A stretch of 64,000 nt of DNA, from NCBI GenBank assembly GCA_037379885.1, contig JARRJC010000026.1, forward strand, positions 1-64,000. The letters are read 5' to 3'. This document shows positions 38,603-47,267 of this stretch, piece after piece. The position numbers and the translations under genes are program-made. The notes beneath the pieces were generated by a model that was not told the origin of the DNA, ran no database searches, and saw only the letters and a list, made by a program, of their open reading frames with translations. Every line of letters starts with the position of its first letter. Within the stretch, counting starts at the first letter, position 1. This stretch comes from Limibacillus sp. Lineage in GTDB: Bacteria; Pseudomonadota; Alphaproteobacteria; Kiloniellales; CECT-8803.

Positions 38603-40441
38603 TTACTTCTCCTCGGCGTCGTCGGAGGCCTCTTCGGCCTTCTCTTCAGCCGCGTCCTCAGCCTTGTCCTCGGTCTTCTTGGCTTTGGCGGTCTTGGTGG
38701 CCTTGGCGGGAGCCTTCTTGGCCTTGGGCTTCTCTTCGCCCTTTTCCTCAGCGCCTTCCTTGGCCTGAGACAGGGCCGCGCCCAGGATGTCGCCGAGCGA
38801 AGCGCCGGAATCGCTGGAGCCGTAGTTCTCCATCGCTTCCTTTTCTTCCTCGATCTCGCGGGCCTTGATCGACAGGCTCAGCTTGCGCGACTTCCGGTCC
38901 ACGTTGGTGACCTTGGCGTCAACCTTCTCGCCCACGGCGAAGCGGTCCGGGCGCTGCTCGGAGCGCTCGCGGGAGAGATCGGCCTTGCGGATGAAGCCGG
39001 TGGCCCCGTCCGTGATCGCCACCTCGATGCCGTTGTCGTTCACCTCGGTGATGGTGCAGGTGACGACGTCGCCCTTCTTGACGCCCGCGATCGCGGCGGC
39101 GAAGGGATCGTCGGCCAGCTGCTTGATGCCAAGCGAGATGCGCTCCTTCTCGACGTCGACGTCCAGCACCTTGACCTTCACCATGTCGCCCTTGTTGAAG
39201 TCCTGGATGGCCTCCTCGCCGGAACGGTTCCAGTCCAGATCGGACAGGTGAACCATGCCGTCGATATCGCCGGGCAGACCCACGAAAAGGCCGAACTCGG
39301 TGATGTTCTTGATCTCGCCTTCCAGCTCGCTGCCCGGGCCATAGTTGGCCTGGAAGCCGTCCCAGGGGTTCTCCATGGTCTGCTTCAGGCCGAGCGAGAT
39401 GCGGCGCTTCTGCTCGTCCACGTCCAGCACCATGACCTCGACCTCCTGAGAGGTGGAGACGATCTTGCCCGGGTGGATGTTCTTCTTGGTCCAGCTCATC
39501 TCGGAGACGTGGACCAGGCCCTCGATCCCGGCTTCCAGCTCCACGAAGGCGCCGTAGTCGGTGATGTTGGTGACGCGGCCGATGAACTTGGCGCCGACCG
39601 GATACTTGGCGGCCACGCCCTCCCAGGGGTCGGCCTCAAGCTGCTTCATGCCCAGGGAGATGCGCTGGGTCTCGGCGTTGAAGCGGATGACCTGGACGTC
39701 CACGGTCTGGCCGATGGAAAGCGCCTCGCTCGGGTGGTTGATGCGCTTCCAGGAAATATCGGTGACGTGCAGCAGGCCGTCGACGCCGCCCAGGTCCACG
39801 AAGGCGCCGTAGTCGGTGATGTTCTTCACCACGCCCTGGAGCACCTGGCCCTCCTTGAGGTTCTCGATGACCTCGGCGCGCTGCTCGGCGCGGGTCTCTT
39901 CCAGAACCGCGCGGCGGGACACCACGATGTTGCCGCGGCTGCGGTCCATCTTCAGGATCTGGAAGGGCTGCGGGGTGCCCATCAGCGGGCCCACGTCGCG
40001 CACCGGGCGGATGTCCACCTGGCTGCCGGGCAGGAAGGCCACGGCGCCGCCCAGGTCGACGGTGAAGCCGCCCTTGACGCGGCCGAAGATGGCGCCGGTG
40101 ACCCGCTCGCCGGCCTCGAAGGCCTTCTCCAGCTCGTTCCAGGACTCCTCGCGGCGGGCCTTCTCGCGGCTCAGCATGGCCTCGCCGGAGCGGTTCTCCA
40201 TGCGCTCGAGATAGACCTCGACCTCGTCGCCGGCCTTCAGCTCGGCGGGCTTGCCGGGGGAGGAAAACTCTTTCAGGGCGACGCGGCCTTCGGACTTGAG
40301 GCCGACGTCAACCAGCACCTCGTCGCCTTCGATGGCGATCACGGTGCCTTTCAGGACGCTGCCTTCGAGACGCTCGGACTGGCCGAGGCTCTCTTCGAGG
40401 AGCGCTTCGAAATCTTCTTTCTGGGGGGTGGCTGTAGCCAT
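38603..40441 (-). CDS. rpsA: 30S ribosomal protein S1
   Basis: 612 residues with six S1 RNA-binding domains. Repeated blocks such as ITDYGAFVDLGGVDGLLHVTD and HVSEMSW recur, with the G-x-x-x-x-x-I-x-x-G rhythm throughout. Residues from about 560 form an unusually long Lys/Ala/Glu-rich tail. S1 binds mRNA leaders and helps their entry into the 30S subunit. It follows cmk by 159 bases and has its own terminator, and the order cmk-rpsA-ihfB is standard in proteobacteria. Confidence 0.97.
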   Translation of the reverse strand: MATATPQKEDFEALLEESLGQSERLEGSVLKGTVIAIEGDEVLVDVGLKSEGRVALKEFSSPGKPAELKAGDEVEVYLERMENRSGEAMLSREKARREESWNELEKAFEAGERVTGAIFGRVKGGFTVDLGGAVAFLPGSQVDIRPVRDVGPLMGTPQPFQILKMDRSRGNIVVSRRAVLEETRAEQRAEVIENLKEGQVLQGVVKNITDYGAFVDLGGVDGLLHVTDISWKRINHPSEALSIGQTVDVQVIRFNAETQRISLGMKQLEADPWEGVAAKYPVGAKFIGRVTNITDYGAFVELEAGIEGLVHVSEMSWTKKNIHPGKIVSTSQEVEVMVLDVDEQKRRISLGLKQTMENPWDGFQANYGPGSELEGEIKNITEFGLFVGLPGDIDGMVHLSDLDWNRSGEEAIQDFNKGDMVKVKVLDVDVEKERISLGIKQLADDPFAAAIAGVKKGDVVTCTITEVNDNGIEVAITDGATGFIRKADLSRERSEQRPDRFAVGEKVDAKVTNVDRKSRKLSLSIKAREIEEEKEAMENYGSSDSGASLGDILGAALSQAKEGAEEKGEEKPKAKKAPAKATKTAKAKKTEDKAEDAAEEKAEEASDDAEEK

Positions 40442-40600
40442 GGGTAAAGGATCGTCCTCTTCGCTTATTCGTCGCTATCCGGGCCAGCCGGTTTACCGGC
40501 GGTCTTCCCAAGGTTCGTCGATCTTCTCGTCTTCGATCGGCCCCGGGCGTTAATCGAACAGTCAACGCTAGAGGTTAAGGAGCCCTACTCGGTTCGAAAG

Positions 40601-41251
40601 TCACTGCGGCTCGCGGGGTTCCATGCGCGAACGCAGATAAGACAGGGCCGCGGCATAGGCCGCGTCGATGTCCAGCTCGGTCGTGTCCAGTACGAAAGCG
40701 TCTTCGGCGGGCTTCAAGGGCGCTTCCGCCCGTTCGCTGTCGCGTTTGTCCCGCGCGGCCATCTCGTCCTGGACGCGCGCGTATATAGACTCCTCTCCGC
40801 GATCAAGCAACTCCTTATGTCTCCGGCGCGCCCGCTCCTCCAGGCTCGCGGTGACGAAGATCTTGGCCTCGGCCTCGGGGCAGATCACCGTTCCGATGTC
40901 CCGCCCGTCCAGGATCGCACCCGCCTTTCCCTCCGGAGGATGGGCGGCGAAATCCCTCTGGAAAGCCAACAGCGCCCGGCGGACGCCCGGATAACTGGCG
41001 ACCTGGCTCGCGGCCTGGCTGGTCGCCTCGGCGCGCAGGTCGCGGCGCTCCAGGTCGCCGGGCGAAAGCTTCTCGGCGACCGCCGCTGCGGCCCCGGCGT
41101 CCAAAGGGTCGCCGCCTTCGGCCAGCAGGCGCGCCGCGACGGCGCGGTAAATCGACCCGGTGTCCAGATAGGCGAAGTCGAGGCTGGCGGCGAGACGGCG
41201 GGCGAGCGTGCCCTTTCCCGCGCCGGCGGGCCCGTCGACCGCCACGATCAC
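40601..41251 (-). CDS. cmk: Cytidylate kinase
   Basis: 216 residues. The P-loop is [17 protein letters not shown] at residues 4-20, and [10 protein letters not shown] and [15 protein letters not shown] carry the CMP-binding residues. It phosphorylates CMP and dCMP. Its ATG overlaps the aroA stop (ATGA), so the two are coupled; aroA-cmk-rpsA is a conserved order. Confidence 0.97.
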   Translation of the reverse strand: MIVAVDGPAGAGKGTLARRLAASLDFAYLDTGSIYRAVAARLLAEGGDPLDAGAAAAVAEKLSPGDLERRDLRAEATSQAASQVASYPGVRRALLAFQRDFAAHPPEGKAGAILDGRDIGTVICPEAEAKIFVTASLEERARRRHKELLDRGEESIYARVQDEMAARDKRDSERAEAPLKPAEDAFVLDTTELDIDAAYAAALSYLRSRMEPREPQ

Positions 41252-42579
41252 GCCGCTTCCTCCCTGGTCAGCTTTGCGCCGATGGAGCCCATCAGCCCGG
41301 CAAAACCGGGAAAGGAGGTCTCGATCGGCTTGGCGTCGTCCACCGTCACGGCCTGTTCGGCGGCCAGGCCCAGGATCAGAAAGGCCATGGCGATACGGTG
41401 ATCCAGATGGGTGGCGACCCGTTGCCCGCCCTTGGGGCGTCCGCCGCAGCCCTCGACCGTCAGATCGTCCTTCCCGGCCTTCAGGGCGACGCCGCAGGCG
41501 GCGAGCCCCTCGGCCATGACGGCCAGACGGTCGCTCTCCTTGACCCGCAGTTCCTCGAGTCCGGCGAAATGACTGCGGCCTTGCGCGCAGGCGGCGGCGA
41601 CGAAGAGCACGGGATACTCGTCGATCATGGAGGGCGCGCGCTCGGGCGGCACCGAAACGCCCTGGAGGCGGCTGGCTCTAACGCGCAGGTCGGCGATCGG
41701 CTCGCCCGCCGCTTCCCGCCGGTTCTGTTCCTCGATGTCGCCGCCCATCTCCCGCAGCGTTTCGATCAGGCCGATGCGCGCCGGGTTCATGGCGACGTCG
41801 GGCAGCAGCAGGTCCGAGCCCTCCAGCAGAAGCGCGGCCACGATGGGAAAGGCGGCGGAGGAAGGATCGGCGGGAACCTCGACGGCGCAGCCGTGCAGCT
41901 CGGGCTGGCCGGTCACTCGGATCGAGCGGCCTTCCGGCGTGTCGTCGATCTCAAGGTGAGCGCCGAAGGCGCGCAGCATGCGCTCGGAATGGTCGCGGGT
42001 GGCGACCGGCTCTATCACCTCGGTCACGCCGGCGGTGTTGAGTCCGGCGAGCAGGATGGCGGATTTCACCTGGGCGGAGGCGACGGGAAGCTTGTAGCGC
42101 AGCGGCAGAAGACTGTCGGAGCCGACCACCGTCATGGGCAGACGCCCGCCTTCGCGGGTGATGAACTGCGCGCCCATCCTGCCCAGCGGGACCGTGACCC
42201 GCCCCATGGGACGGCGTCTGAGCGAGGCGTCGCCGGTCATGACGGAAACGATGGGGTGGCTCGCCAGGATGCCGGACAGCAGGCGCGCCGAGGTGCCGGA
42301 GTTGCCCAGGTCCAGCACGTCCGACGGCTCGCAGAGCGCGCCCAGGCCGCGGCCCCAGATGCGCCAGGCGCCGTCCTCTTTCCGCTCGATCTCGGCGCCG
42401 AGCTGGCGCATGGCGGCGGCGGTCGAGAGCACGTCCTCGCCCTCCAGCAGGCCGCTGATGCGGGTCTCCCCGACGGCAAGGCCGCCCAGCATCACCGCGC
42501 GGTGCGAGATCGACTTGTCGCCCGGGACGCGGGCGCGGCCGGTGAGCCTTTCGGACGGATGGGCGGTCAGCGCGGTCAT
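41248..42579 (-). CDS. aroA: EPSP synthase (3-phosphoshikimate 1-carboxyvinyltransferase)
   Basis: 443 residues. [15 protein letters not shown] starts the shikimate-binding part, and the Lys/Arg set in [23 protein letters not shown] and [13 protein letters not shown] completes the site. Wording such as [19 protein letters not shown] and [13 protein letters not shown] groups it with class II (CP4-like) enzymes. At the position where CP4 has an Ala (NAAT) this protein has Gly (NSGT). It joins shikimate-3-phosphate and PEP in aromatic synthesis. It leads the aroA-cmk-rpsA run. Confidence 0.96.
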   Translation of the reverse strand: MTALTAHPSERLTGRARVPGDKSISHRAVMLGGLAVGETRISGLLEGEDVLSTAAAMRQLGAEIERKEDGAWRIWGRGLGALCEPSDVLDLGNSGTSARLLSGILASHPIVSVMTGDASLRRRPMGRVTVPLGRMGAQFITREGGRLPMTVVGSDSLLPLRYKLPVASAQVKSAILLAGLNTAGVTEVIEPVATRDHSERMLRAFGAHLEIDDTPEGRSIRVTGQPELHGCAVEVPADPSSAAFPIVAALLLEGSDLLLPDVAMNPARIGLIETLREMGGDIEEQNRREAAGEPIADLRVRASRLQGVSVPPERAPSMIDEYPVLFVAAACAQGRSHFAGLEELRVKESDRLAVMAEGLAACGVALKAGKDDLTVEGCGGRPKGGQRVATHLDHRIAMAFLILGLAAEQAVTVDDAKPIETSFPGFAGLMGSIGAKLTREEAA

Positions 42580-42782
42580 GCCTCTCTCTTCCCAGCGGTG
42601 CGGGCCTCGTTCCTACCTGCAAAAGCACAGGCTCACAAGCAGCGCAGCCCGGTGGCGCCGCTTCGCGGATTTATCTTTTGACAGCCGGGGCCGATCATGG
42701 CAATTGCCGAAAAGTAGCTTACCAATGCGCCGGCCGGTCTGGCTGCCTGCCGCGCACCGCCTATCCGAGGGGAGCCTTTGCC

Positions 42783-43289
42783 GTGACGAAAGCCGATTGG
42801 GGAACCAAGCGTATCTGCCAATCCTGCGGCGCCAAGTACTACGACTTGAAGCGCACGCCCATTGTCTGTCCCAAGTGCGGTACCGCATTCGACCCGGACG
42901 CGTCCTTACGCGCCCGCAAGGTCAAGGCCGCCAAACCGCCCAAGCCCGCAGCAGCGAAGAAGGCGGTCGAGGACGACGAAGAGGAGCTGGAGGACGAAAC
43001 CCTCGACGACGAGGAAGACGAAGACGAGGACGAGGATTCCAAGGAAGTCTCGCTCGACGCCATGGCCGACGACGAGCTCGATGACAGTGACGACGACGAG
43101 GACGAGGACGACGAGGCCAACTACACAAAGGGCATCAAGCCCACTCTCGGCGACGACGACGATGACGAGGATGACGACGACGAGGAGCTGGACGACGACC
43201 TGGACGACGACCTGCTCGAAGACACCGACGACCTGGACGACGACGACGACCTCAACATCGATATCGAGAAAGACGACGAGGAGCGCTGA
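42783..43289 (+). CDS. TIGR02300 (FYDLN acid) family protein
   Basis: 168 residues from GTG 42783, chosen because similarity starts at VTKADWGTKR and GAGGGGAG precedes it. A short zinc-ribbon-like head has two Cys pairs, ICQSCG and VCPKCG, with KYYDLKR between them. From about residue 60 the protein is mostly Asp and Glu, ending in an almost unbroken acidic run. The family is small, conserved in alphaproteobacteria and of unknown function. It stands divergent from aroA and just before tRNA-Ala. Confidence 0.88.
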   Translation: MTKADWGTKRICQSCGAKYYDLKRTPIVCPKCGTAFDPDASLRARKVKAAKPPKPAAAKKAVEDDEEELEDETLDDEEDEDEDEDSKEVSLDAMADDELDDSDDDEDEDDEANYTKGIKPTLGDDDDDEDDDDEELDDDLDDDLLEDTDDLDDDDDLNIDIEKDDEER

Positions 43290-43317
43290 GGCAGGCGCCG
43301 GAAGCAGATTTTTTCTC

Positions 43318-43346
43318 TTGCAGTTCGGCTGAGCCGACACTAGTTT
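43318..43346 (+). promoter_or_regulatory. Possible promoter for tRNA-Ala
   Basis: TTGCAG (43318-43323) and TAGTTT (43341-43346) are spaced by 17 bases, about 90 bases before the tRNA. The match is moderate. Confidence 0.4.
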
Positions 43347-43434
43347 CCCGGCTCGCGGAGGACGGGGGCGAAATGACCCCGTGCGATCCGCCGCTCCCCG
43401 CCTCGGCCGGGGGGTTCCCAAAAGACCAGATACC

Positions 43435-43510
<76 letters not shown>

Positions 43511-43512
43511 AT

Positions 43513-43543
43513 CAAGACCCCCAGGCAAAACCTGGGGGTCTTG
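43513..43543 (+). terminator. Terminator after tRNA-Ala
   Basis: CAAGACCCCCAGG (43513-43525) pairs perfectly with CCTGGGGGTCTTG (43531-43543), loop CAAAA. The symmetric stem can also end the opposing membrane enzyme transcript. Confidence 0.85.
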
Positions 43544-43578
43544 TCGTTTGAGGCTGCGGCGTCGCTCGACGTGAAGGG

Positions 43579-44982
43579 TTAACCGGCCCCATGAAGGGAT
43601 AGCCCGCCGCCGGAGGCGATGCTGGCCTCGTTCGATTCCCCGCCCAGCTCGCGGCGGAACAGGCCCACGAGGGCCAGGGCCATCAGCAGGAGCGCGTAGG
43701 TGTCGAAGGTCGGGTACCCGATCCAGAGCAGGGCGCTGTCGTTGGCGGCCGCCGTGACCAGCGGATAGGGAGCCGCGGCGAGCAGCCAGACGAACAGCAG
43801 GCGCTCGCGCCAGCGCCAGGGGTTGCGGCGGCGCAACAGAAGCTGCAAGCCGATCAAGGCTGCGGGGATCAGCAGCGCGAAGGTATGCAGCCAGGAGATC
43901 GGCTGCACCAGGAAGGCAAGCGGGAAGCAGGCCGCGAAACCGAGGTCGGCCAGGGCGGCGAGCCGCCGCTCGCGGTGCGGCGCGCGCTCCTTCGCTTGAC
44001 GAAGGCCCCGCCCGAGACGCCACGCCAGAAGCGCCATCCCGCCCGCGGCCAGCGCACAGAAGCCGACGGCCAGCCAGGGCGCGTCGATGAGCGGCGTGTT
44101 GGCAGATGCGCCGAAGACCGGGCTTACCATGCCCAGAAGAGAGGCGTTCCAGCCGGCCCCGAACCAGGCGGCGGCGAAGAGGGCGTTGGAATAGTCGAGA
44201 TAGACTGCGCTGCGGAACAGCACCATTGGCAGCGAGCCGAGCGCCAGGCAGGCCGCCAGCGACCAGAGCACGAGGCGCAAGCGCCCCGAGCCGAGAAAGA
44301 ACAGCAGCAGCAGCACGAGCCCTGGAACCTGAGTGATCAGGAAACCCAGCAGGACGCCGGCCCTGGGGTCGTTTGCGCTGCGCGCAGCGGTCCAGAGGAA
44401 GACCACCGCGGGCAGCAGCAGGAGATAGGGCTGGCCCAGGCAGAGATTGAGCCAAGTGGGAAAGAACAGAAGGCAGAAGGCGGCGGCCAGAAGCAAGCGG
44501 TGGCGGCCCGGACGGAACAGCCAGTCCTGGTGCAGCAGGCCAAGCGAGCGTTCCAGCTTCAAGAGCGCCAGAAGCAGGCAGAGAAAGGAAACCGCGCTGA
44601 AAAGGTAGAAGCTGGAGGTCAACGGCATCTCGGTGAAGGGTGCTGCCAGCAGCAGCATGACCGGGGGCAGCAGTAGGGATTGCGGCCGCGACACGACGCT
44701 GAGGCGGCTCGCCGGGCCGGCGTCCTTCAGAACGCTGGGCGCGGCGGCCTCCCAGCTCGCCTGGCGGTAGGGGTCCTCGCCTTCGACAAGCTGGTGGGCG
44801 GCGATGTAGATGTTGAGATAGTCGCCGCGCCAGGGTTCCTGCGCCGTGGTCATCAGTGCGGAGATATAGCCCCAGGCGATAAGCGAGAGCAGCAAGGCCA
44901 GCCCCACATAGGCGGCGCGCCGGTTCGGCGCGGCGGCCTTGTCCGCTTTTCCGCTCAAAAGGGGGTTCGCCCGTCTCTCCAT
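43579..44982 (-). CDS. GT87/DUF2029-type membrane glycosyltransferase
   Basis: 467 residues with about ten hydrophobic segments. The first periplasmic loop after the first membrane segment carries WRGDYLNIYIAAHQLVEGEDPY, whose Asp is where GT-C mannosyltransferases of the GT87 (DUF2029) type keep their catalytic acid. LGQPYLLLLP and QPISWLHTFALLIP are also family-like. Such enzymes use polyprenyl-phosphate sugars in the cell envelope; the donor and acceptor here are unknown. The gene is a lone minus-strand insertion between tRNA-Ala and hsp20. Leu content is high. Confidence 0.72.
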   Translation of the reverse strand: MERRANPLLSGKADKAAAPNRRAAYVGLALLLSLIAWGYISALMTTAQEPWRGDYLNIYIAAHQLVEGEDPYRQASWEAAAPSVLKDAGPASRLSVVSRPQSLLLPPVMLLLAAPFTEMPLTSSFYLFSAVSFLCLLLALLKLERSLGLLHQDWLFRPGRHRLLLAAAFCLLFFPTWLNLCLGQPYLLLLPAVVFLWTAARSANDPRAGVLLGFLITQVPGLVLLLLFFLGSGRLRLVLWSLAACLALGSLPMVLFRSAVYLDYSNALFAAAWFGAGWNASLLGMVSPVFGASANTPLIDAPWLAVGFCALAAGGMALLAWRLGRGLRQAKERAPHRERRLAALADLGFAACFPLAFLVQPISWLHTFALLIPAALIGLQLLLRRRNPWRWRERLLFVWLLAAAPYPLVTAAANDSALLWIGYPTFDTYALLLMALALVGLFRRELGGESNEASIASGGGLSLHGAG

Positions 44983-45094
44983 GCTGCCGATGCCTTACTC
45001 CAATCCGCGGATTCGCCGCTTCCGGACCCCAGGATAGAGGCACGCAGCTAAAGAAAGCTTAAAATGCCGGAAGCGGCGGTCGCTTTTCATGCCG

Positions 45095-45123
45095 CTTGAT
45101 ACAGGGACGGCGCTTCACCATCT
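45095..45123 (+). promoter_or_regulatory. Sigma-32 (RpoH) heat-shock promoter
   Basis: CTTGATA (45095-45101) and CACCATCT (45116-45123) are separated by 14 bases, close to the RpoH pattern CTTGAAA-N13-15-CCCCATNT. It lies about 120 bases before the Hsp20 start. Confidence 0.7.
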
Positions 45124-45125
45124 TT

Positions 45126-45245
45126 CAGTCAGGCCTCAGCGGCGCCTTTCGGGCCGCGGGGTTGGGACCGGCGGCGCGGAGCGTACCGGCCGCCCATAGA
45201 ACGCAAGACGTCCTTGCTCGTACCCTTGAGGAGGATTCGGACGAA
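45126..45245 (+). ncRNA. ROSE-like RNA thermometer in the hsp20 leader
   Basis: The leader between the RpoH promoter and the ATG ends with CCTTGCTC (45212-45219), an eight-base loop, then GAGGAGG (45228-45234), which includes the ribosome site. These pair with a single bulged G, reproducing the conserved U-Y-G-C-U against A-G-G-A arrangement of ROSE elements. Upstream GC-rich hairpins (45145-45200) fit the usual multi-stem layout. Heat would open the ribosome site. Confidence 0.72.
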
Positions 45246-45698
45246 ATGTCTCGGGTTTCCCTGTTCAACAGCCCGCTCATGCTGGGCTTCGACCAGTTCG
45301 AGCGCACGCTCGACCGTATCAGCAAGGCTGCGACCGACGGCTATCCGCCCTACAACGTGGAGCAGGTCGGCGAGCAGCAGATACGTATCACCCTGGCGGT
45401 CGCCGGCTTCAAGCCGGAGGAATTGAGCGTCAGGATCGAAGATCAGCAGCTGGTGATTCGCGGCAAGCAGATCGACGAAGGCGAGCGGGTCTATCTCCAC
45501 CGTGGGATCGCCGCGCGCCAGTTCCAGCGCAACTTCGTGCTTGCCGAGGGGATCGAGGTCACCGATGCGACCCTCGACAACGGGCTATTGCACATCGACC
45601 TTCTGCGCCCCCTGCAGGAGCCGGAGGTCAAGACCATAGAGATCCGCAGCGCCAAGGGCAGTGGCCCCAAGACGATCGGGGCGGGCGAGAAGAACTAA
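45246..45698 (+). CDS. Hsp20/alpha-crystallin family chaperone
   Basis: 150 residues from ATG 45246, eleven bases after GAGGAGG. The N-terminal arm reads SLFNSPLMLGFDQFERTLDR, as in alphaproteobacterial IbpA/HspA proteins, and the alpha-crystallin domain spans about residues 35-125 (NVEQVGEQQIRITLAVAGF to GLLHIDLLRP). A short C-terminal IEIRSA (I-x-I-like) motif helps oligomer assembly. It holds unfolding proteins under stress. Control by an RpoH promoter and a ROSE-like thermometer is indicated by the leader. The DUF1150 gene follows 15 bases later. Confidence 0.94.
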   Translation: MSRVSLFNSPLMLGFDQFERTLDRISKAATDGYPPYNVEQVGEQQIRITLAVAGFKPEELSVRIEDQQLVIRGKQIDEGERVYLHRGIAARQFQRNFVLAEGIEVTDATLDNGLLHIDLLRPLQEPEVKTIEIRSAKGSGPKTIGAGEKN

Positions 45699-45713
45699 GG
45701 AGACCAGAGCGCG

Positions 45714-45932
45714 ATGTTTGAAGAGACAGCAAGACAGACCCCCCTCTCCCCCCAGGATTTCGAAACCCTGGGCATGGACCGTATCGCCTATGCCAAGCCG
45801 GTCGAGGTCGATGGCCAGCCGATGGTCGCGATCCATTCCGCCGACGGCAACCAGTTGGCTCTGGTCGCGAGCGAAGAGGCCGCCTGGGCGGCGATCCGCC
45901 AGAACGACCTGGAGCCGGTCCGGCTCAACTAA
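45714..45932 (+). CDS. DUF1150 family protein
   Basis: 72 residues, the usual length. The family shows LGMDRIAYAKPVEVDGQPMVAIHSADG and a final AWAAIRQNDLEPVRLN-type end. Function is unknown, but the gene is commonly found right behind hsp20 in alphaproteobacteria and shares the heat-shock transcript here, with a 15-base gap. It converges with ptsN and no terminator is evident in the 39 bases between them. Confidence 0.88.
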   Translation: MFEETARQTPLSPQDFETLGMDRIAYAKPVEVDGQPMVAIHSADGNQLALVASEEAAWAAIRQNDLEPVRLN

Positions 45933-45971
45933 GAGACTGAAGTCCAGAAAATCGGATGGAAGGCCGGGCGG

Positions 45972-46436
45972 TCAGGCCGCCTGGCTGTCCGCCTGCTCGT
46001 TGAGGATGGCGTAGATGCCGTCCGCCGAGTCCGCGCCGCGAAGCTTGTCGCAGGTCGCGCGGTCGCGCAGCACCCGGCTGACGCGGGCCAGCGCCTTCAG
46101 ATGGTCCGCCCCGGCGCCTTCGGGCGCCAGCAGCACGCAAATCAGGTCGACGGGCTGTTCGTCGATGGCGTCGAAGTCCACAGGGGTCTCCAGCCGCGCG
46201 AAGAGGCCGTAGAGCCTATCCAGCTCGGGCAGCTTGCCGTGCGGGATGGCGATCCCGTTGCCCACGCCGGTGGTGCCCAGGCGCTCACGCTCGATCAGCA
46301 CCTCGAAGATGGCGCGCTCGGGCTGGCCCGTGATTCGGCTGGCGCGCTTGGCCAGCTCTTGCAGGGCCTGCTTCTTGCTGCCGGCTTTCAAATCGCAGAG
46401 CACGGCGTCCGGAGCGATCAGGTCGCGCAACTCCAT
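45972..46436 (-). CDS. ptsN: PTS IIA-like nitrogen regulatory protein PtsN
   Basis: 154 residues, the IIA-Ntr fold. The phosphorylated His is His66 in GIAIPHGKLPE. It receives phosphate from NPr/EI-Ntr and controls potassium transport and other targets rather than importing sugar. It starts 27 bases after the hpf stop, completing the conserved lptC-lptA-lptB-rpoN-hpf-ptsN order. Confidence 0.95.
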   Translation of the reverse strand: MELRDLIAPDAVLCDLKAGSKKQALQELAKRASRITGQPERAIFEVLIERERLGTTGVGNGIAIPHGKLPELDRLYGLFARLETPVDFDAIDEQPVDLICVLLAPEGAGADHLKALARVSRVLRDRATCDKLRGADSADGIYAILNEQADSQAA

Positions 46437-46463
46437 TTCATCACCTCGATTGAACGGCTTGGT

Positions 46464-47057
46464 TCAAGATCCGCCATTTCCGGTCGGGTCGATCCAGCCG
46501 ATGTTCTCATCGCTGCGGCGGTAGACCATGTTGATCCCGCCATGACTGCTGTTGCGGAAGAGCATCGCCGGGAGGTCCGAGAGGTCCATGCGCATGACCG
46601 CCTGACTGACGGTTAGCGTCGGGATCTCCGTGGTCATCTCCGCGACCACCAGCGGCATGTCGTCGCCGCCCGCGGGGCTGTTGTCCTCTTCCTCCTCGTC
46701 GGACACCTGCCCGGCGAGAATATACTGCTGCGCGATCATGGTTTCGCGCTGCTCCATCTTGCGGCTGTGGTCCCGCAGACGGCGCTTGTGACGGCGCAGG
46801 CGCTTGGCCAGATGCTCCGCCGCCATGTCGAAGGCCGGGTAGGGCTGGTCCGCCTCGGCGCTGCCGATGGCGTCCACGCCGTGCCCGATGTGGGCCGACA
46901 CGCTCACCTTGAAGAGGTGCGCCTCCCGGGCGATCGTGACAGTGGCCTCGATGGCGTCCCCGAAGTACTTATCGAGGATCGTCGCGAGACTGGTCTCGAC
47001 ATGCTCACGGAAGGCATCGCTGACGTCCACCTGACGTCCCTGAACAGAGACTTGCAT
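46464..47057 (-). CDS. hpf: Ribosome hibernation promoting factor, long form
   Basis: 197 residues from ATG 47057, chosen as the family start (MQVSVQGRQVDVSDAFREHV); the open frame continues upstream without similarity. The N-terminal domain (1-100) binds the decoding centre, and the C-terminal domain (about 135-197, ending NMVYRRSDENIGWIDP) allows dimerisation, so this is the long HPF that forms 100S ribosomes directly. An acidic linker joins them. It has its own promoter and precedes ptsN. Confidence 0.95.
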   Translation of the reverse strand: MQVSVQGRQVDVSDAFREHVETSLATILDKYFGDAIEATVTIAREAHLFKVSVSAHIGHGVDAIGSAEADQPYPAFDMAAEHLAKRLRRHKRRLRDHSRKMEQRETMIAQQYILAGQVSDEEEEDNSPAGGDDMPLVVAEMTTEIPTLTVSQAVMRMDLSDLPAMLFRNSSHGGINMVYRRSDENIGWIDPTGNGGS

Positions 47058-47129
47058 AGCGTGTCTTATCCGGATTTCCGACTGTTTTTGATGGTGGAGA
47101 GCATTCCTCTCCTCGCCAAATGAGGCGCG

Positions 47130-47158
47130 ACCATATGGGCGAGCCTGGGTGAAGTCAA
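47130..47158 (-). promoter_or_regulatory. Sigma-70 promoter for hpf
   Basis: On the minus strand TTGACT (complement of 47153-47158) and TATGGT (complement of 47130-47135) are spaced by 17 bases. The start would be near 47122, leaving a leader of about 65 bases before the hpf ATG. Confidence 0.6.
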
Positions 47159-47267
47159 TAGCAGCCGGCGCCATCGGGAAATTGGCCGAAGCCGCCACTT
47201 GTTCTCCTGTCCGCGACGATAGCATTGCTGCCGTAGCGGTTTCCAGCAAAAGCCCGAAACCCCTGAT

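Noticed and set aside
42678-42706. TTGACA box upstream of the TIGR02300 gene as a full promoter
   Set aside because: A perfect -35 is present at 42678-42683, but no acceptable -10 box is found at 16-18 bases.
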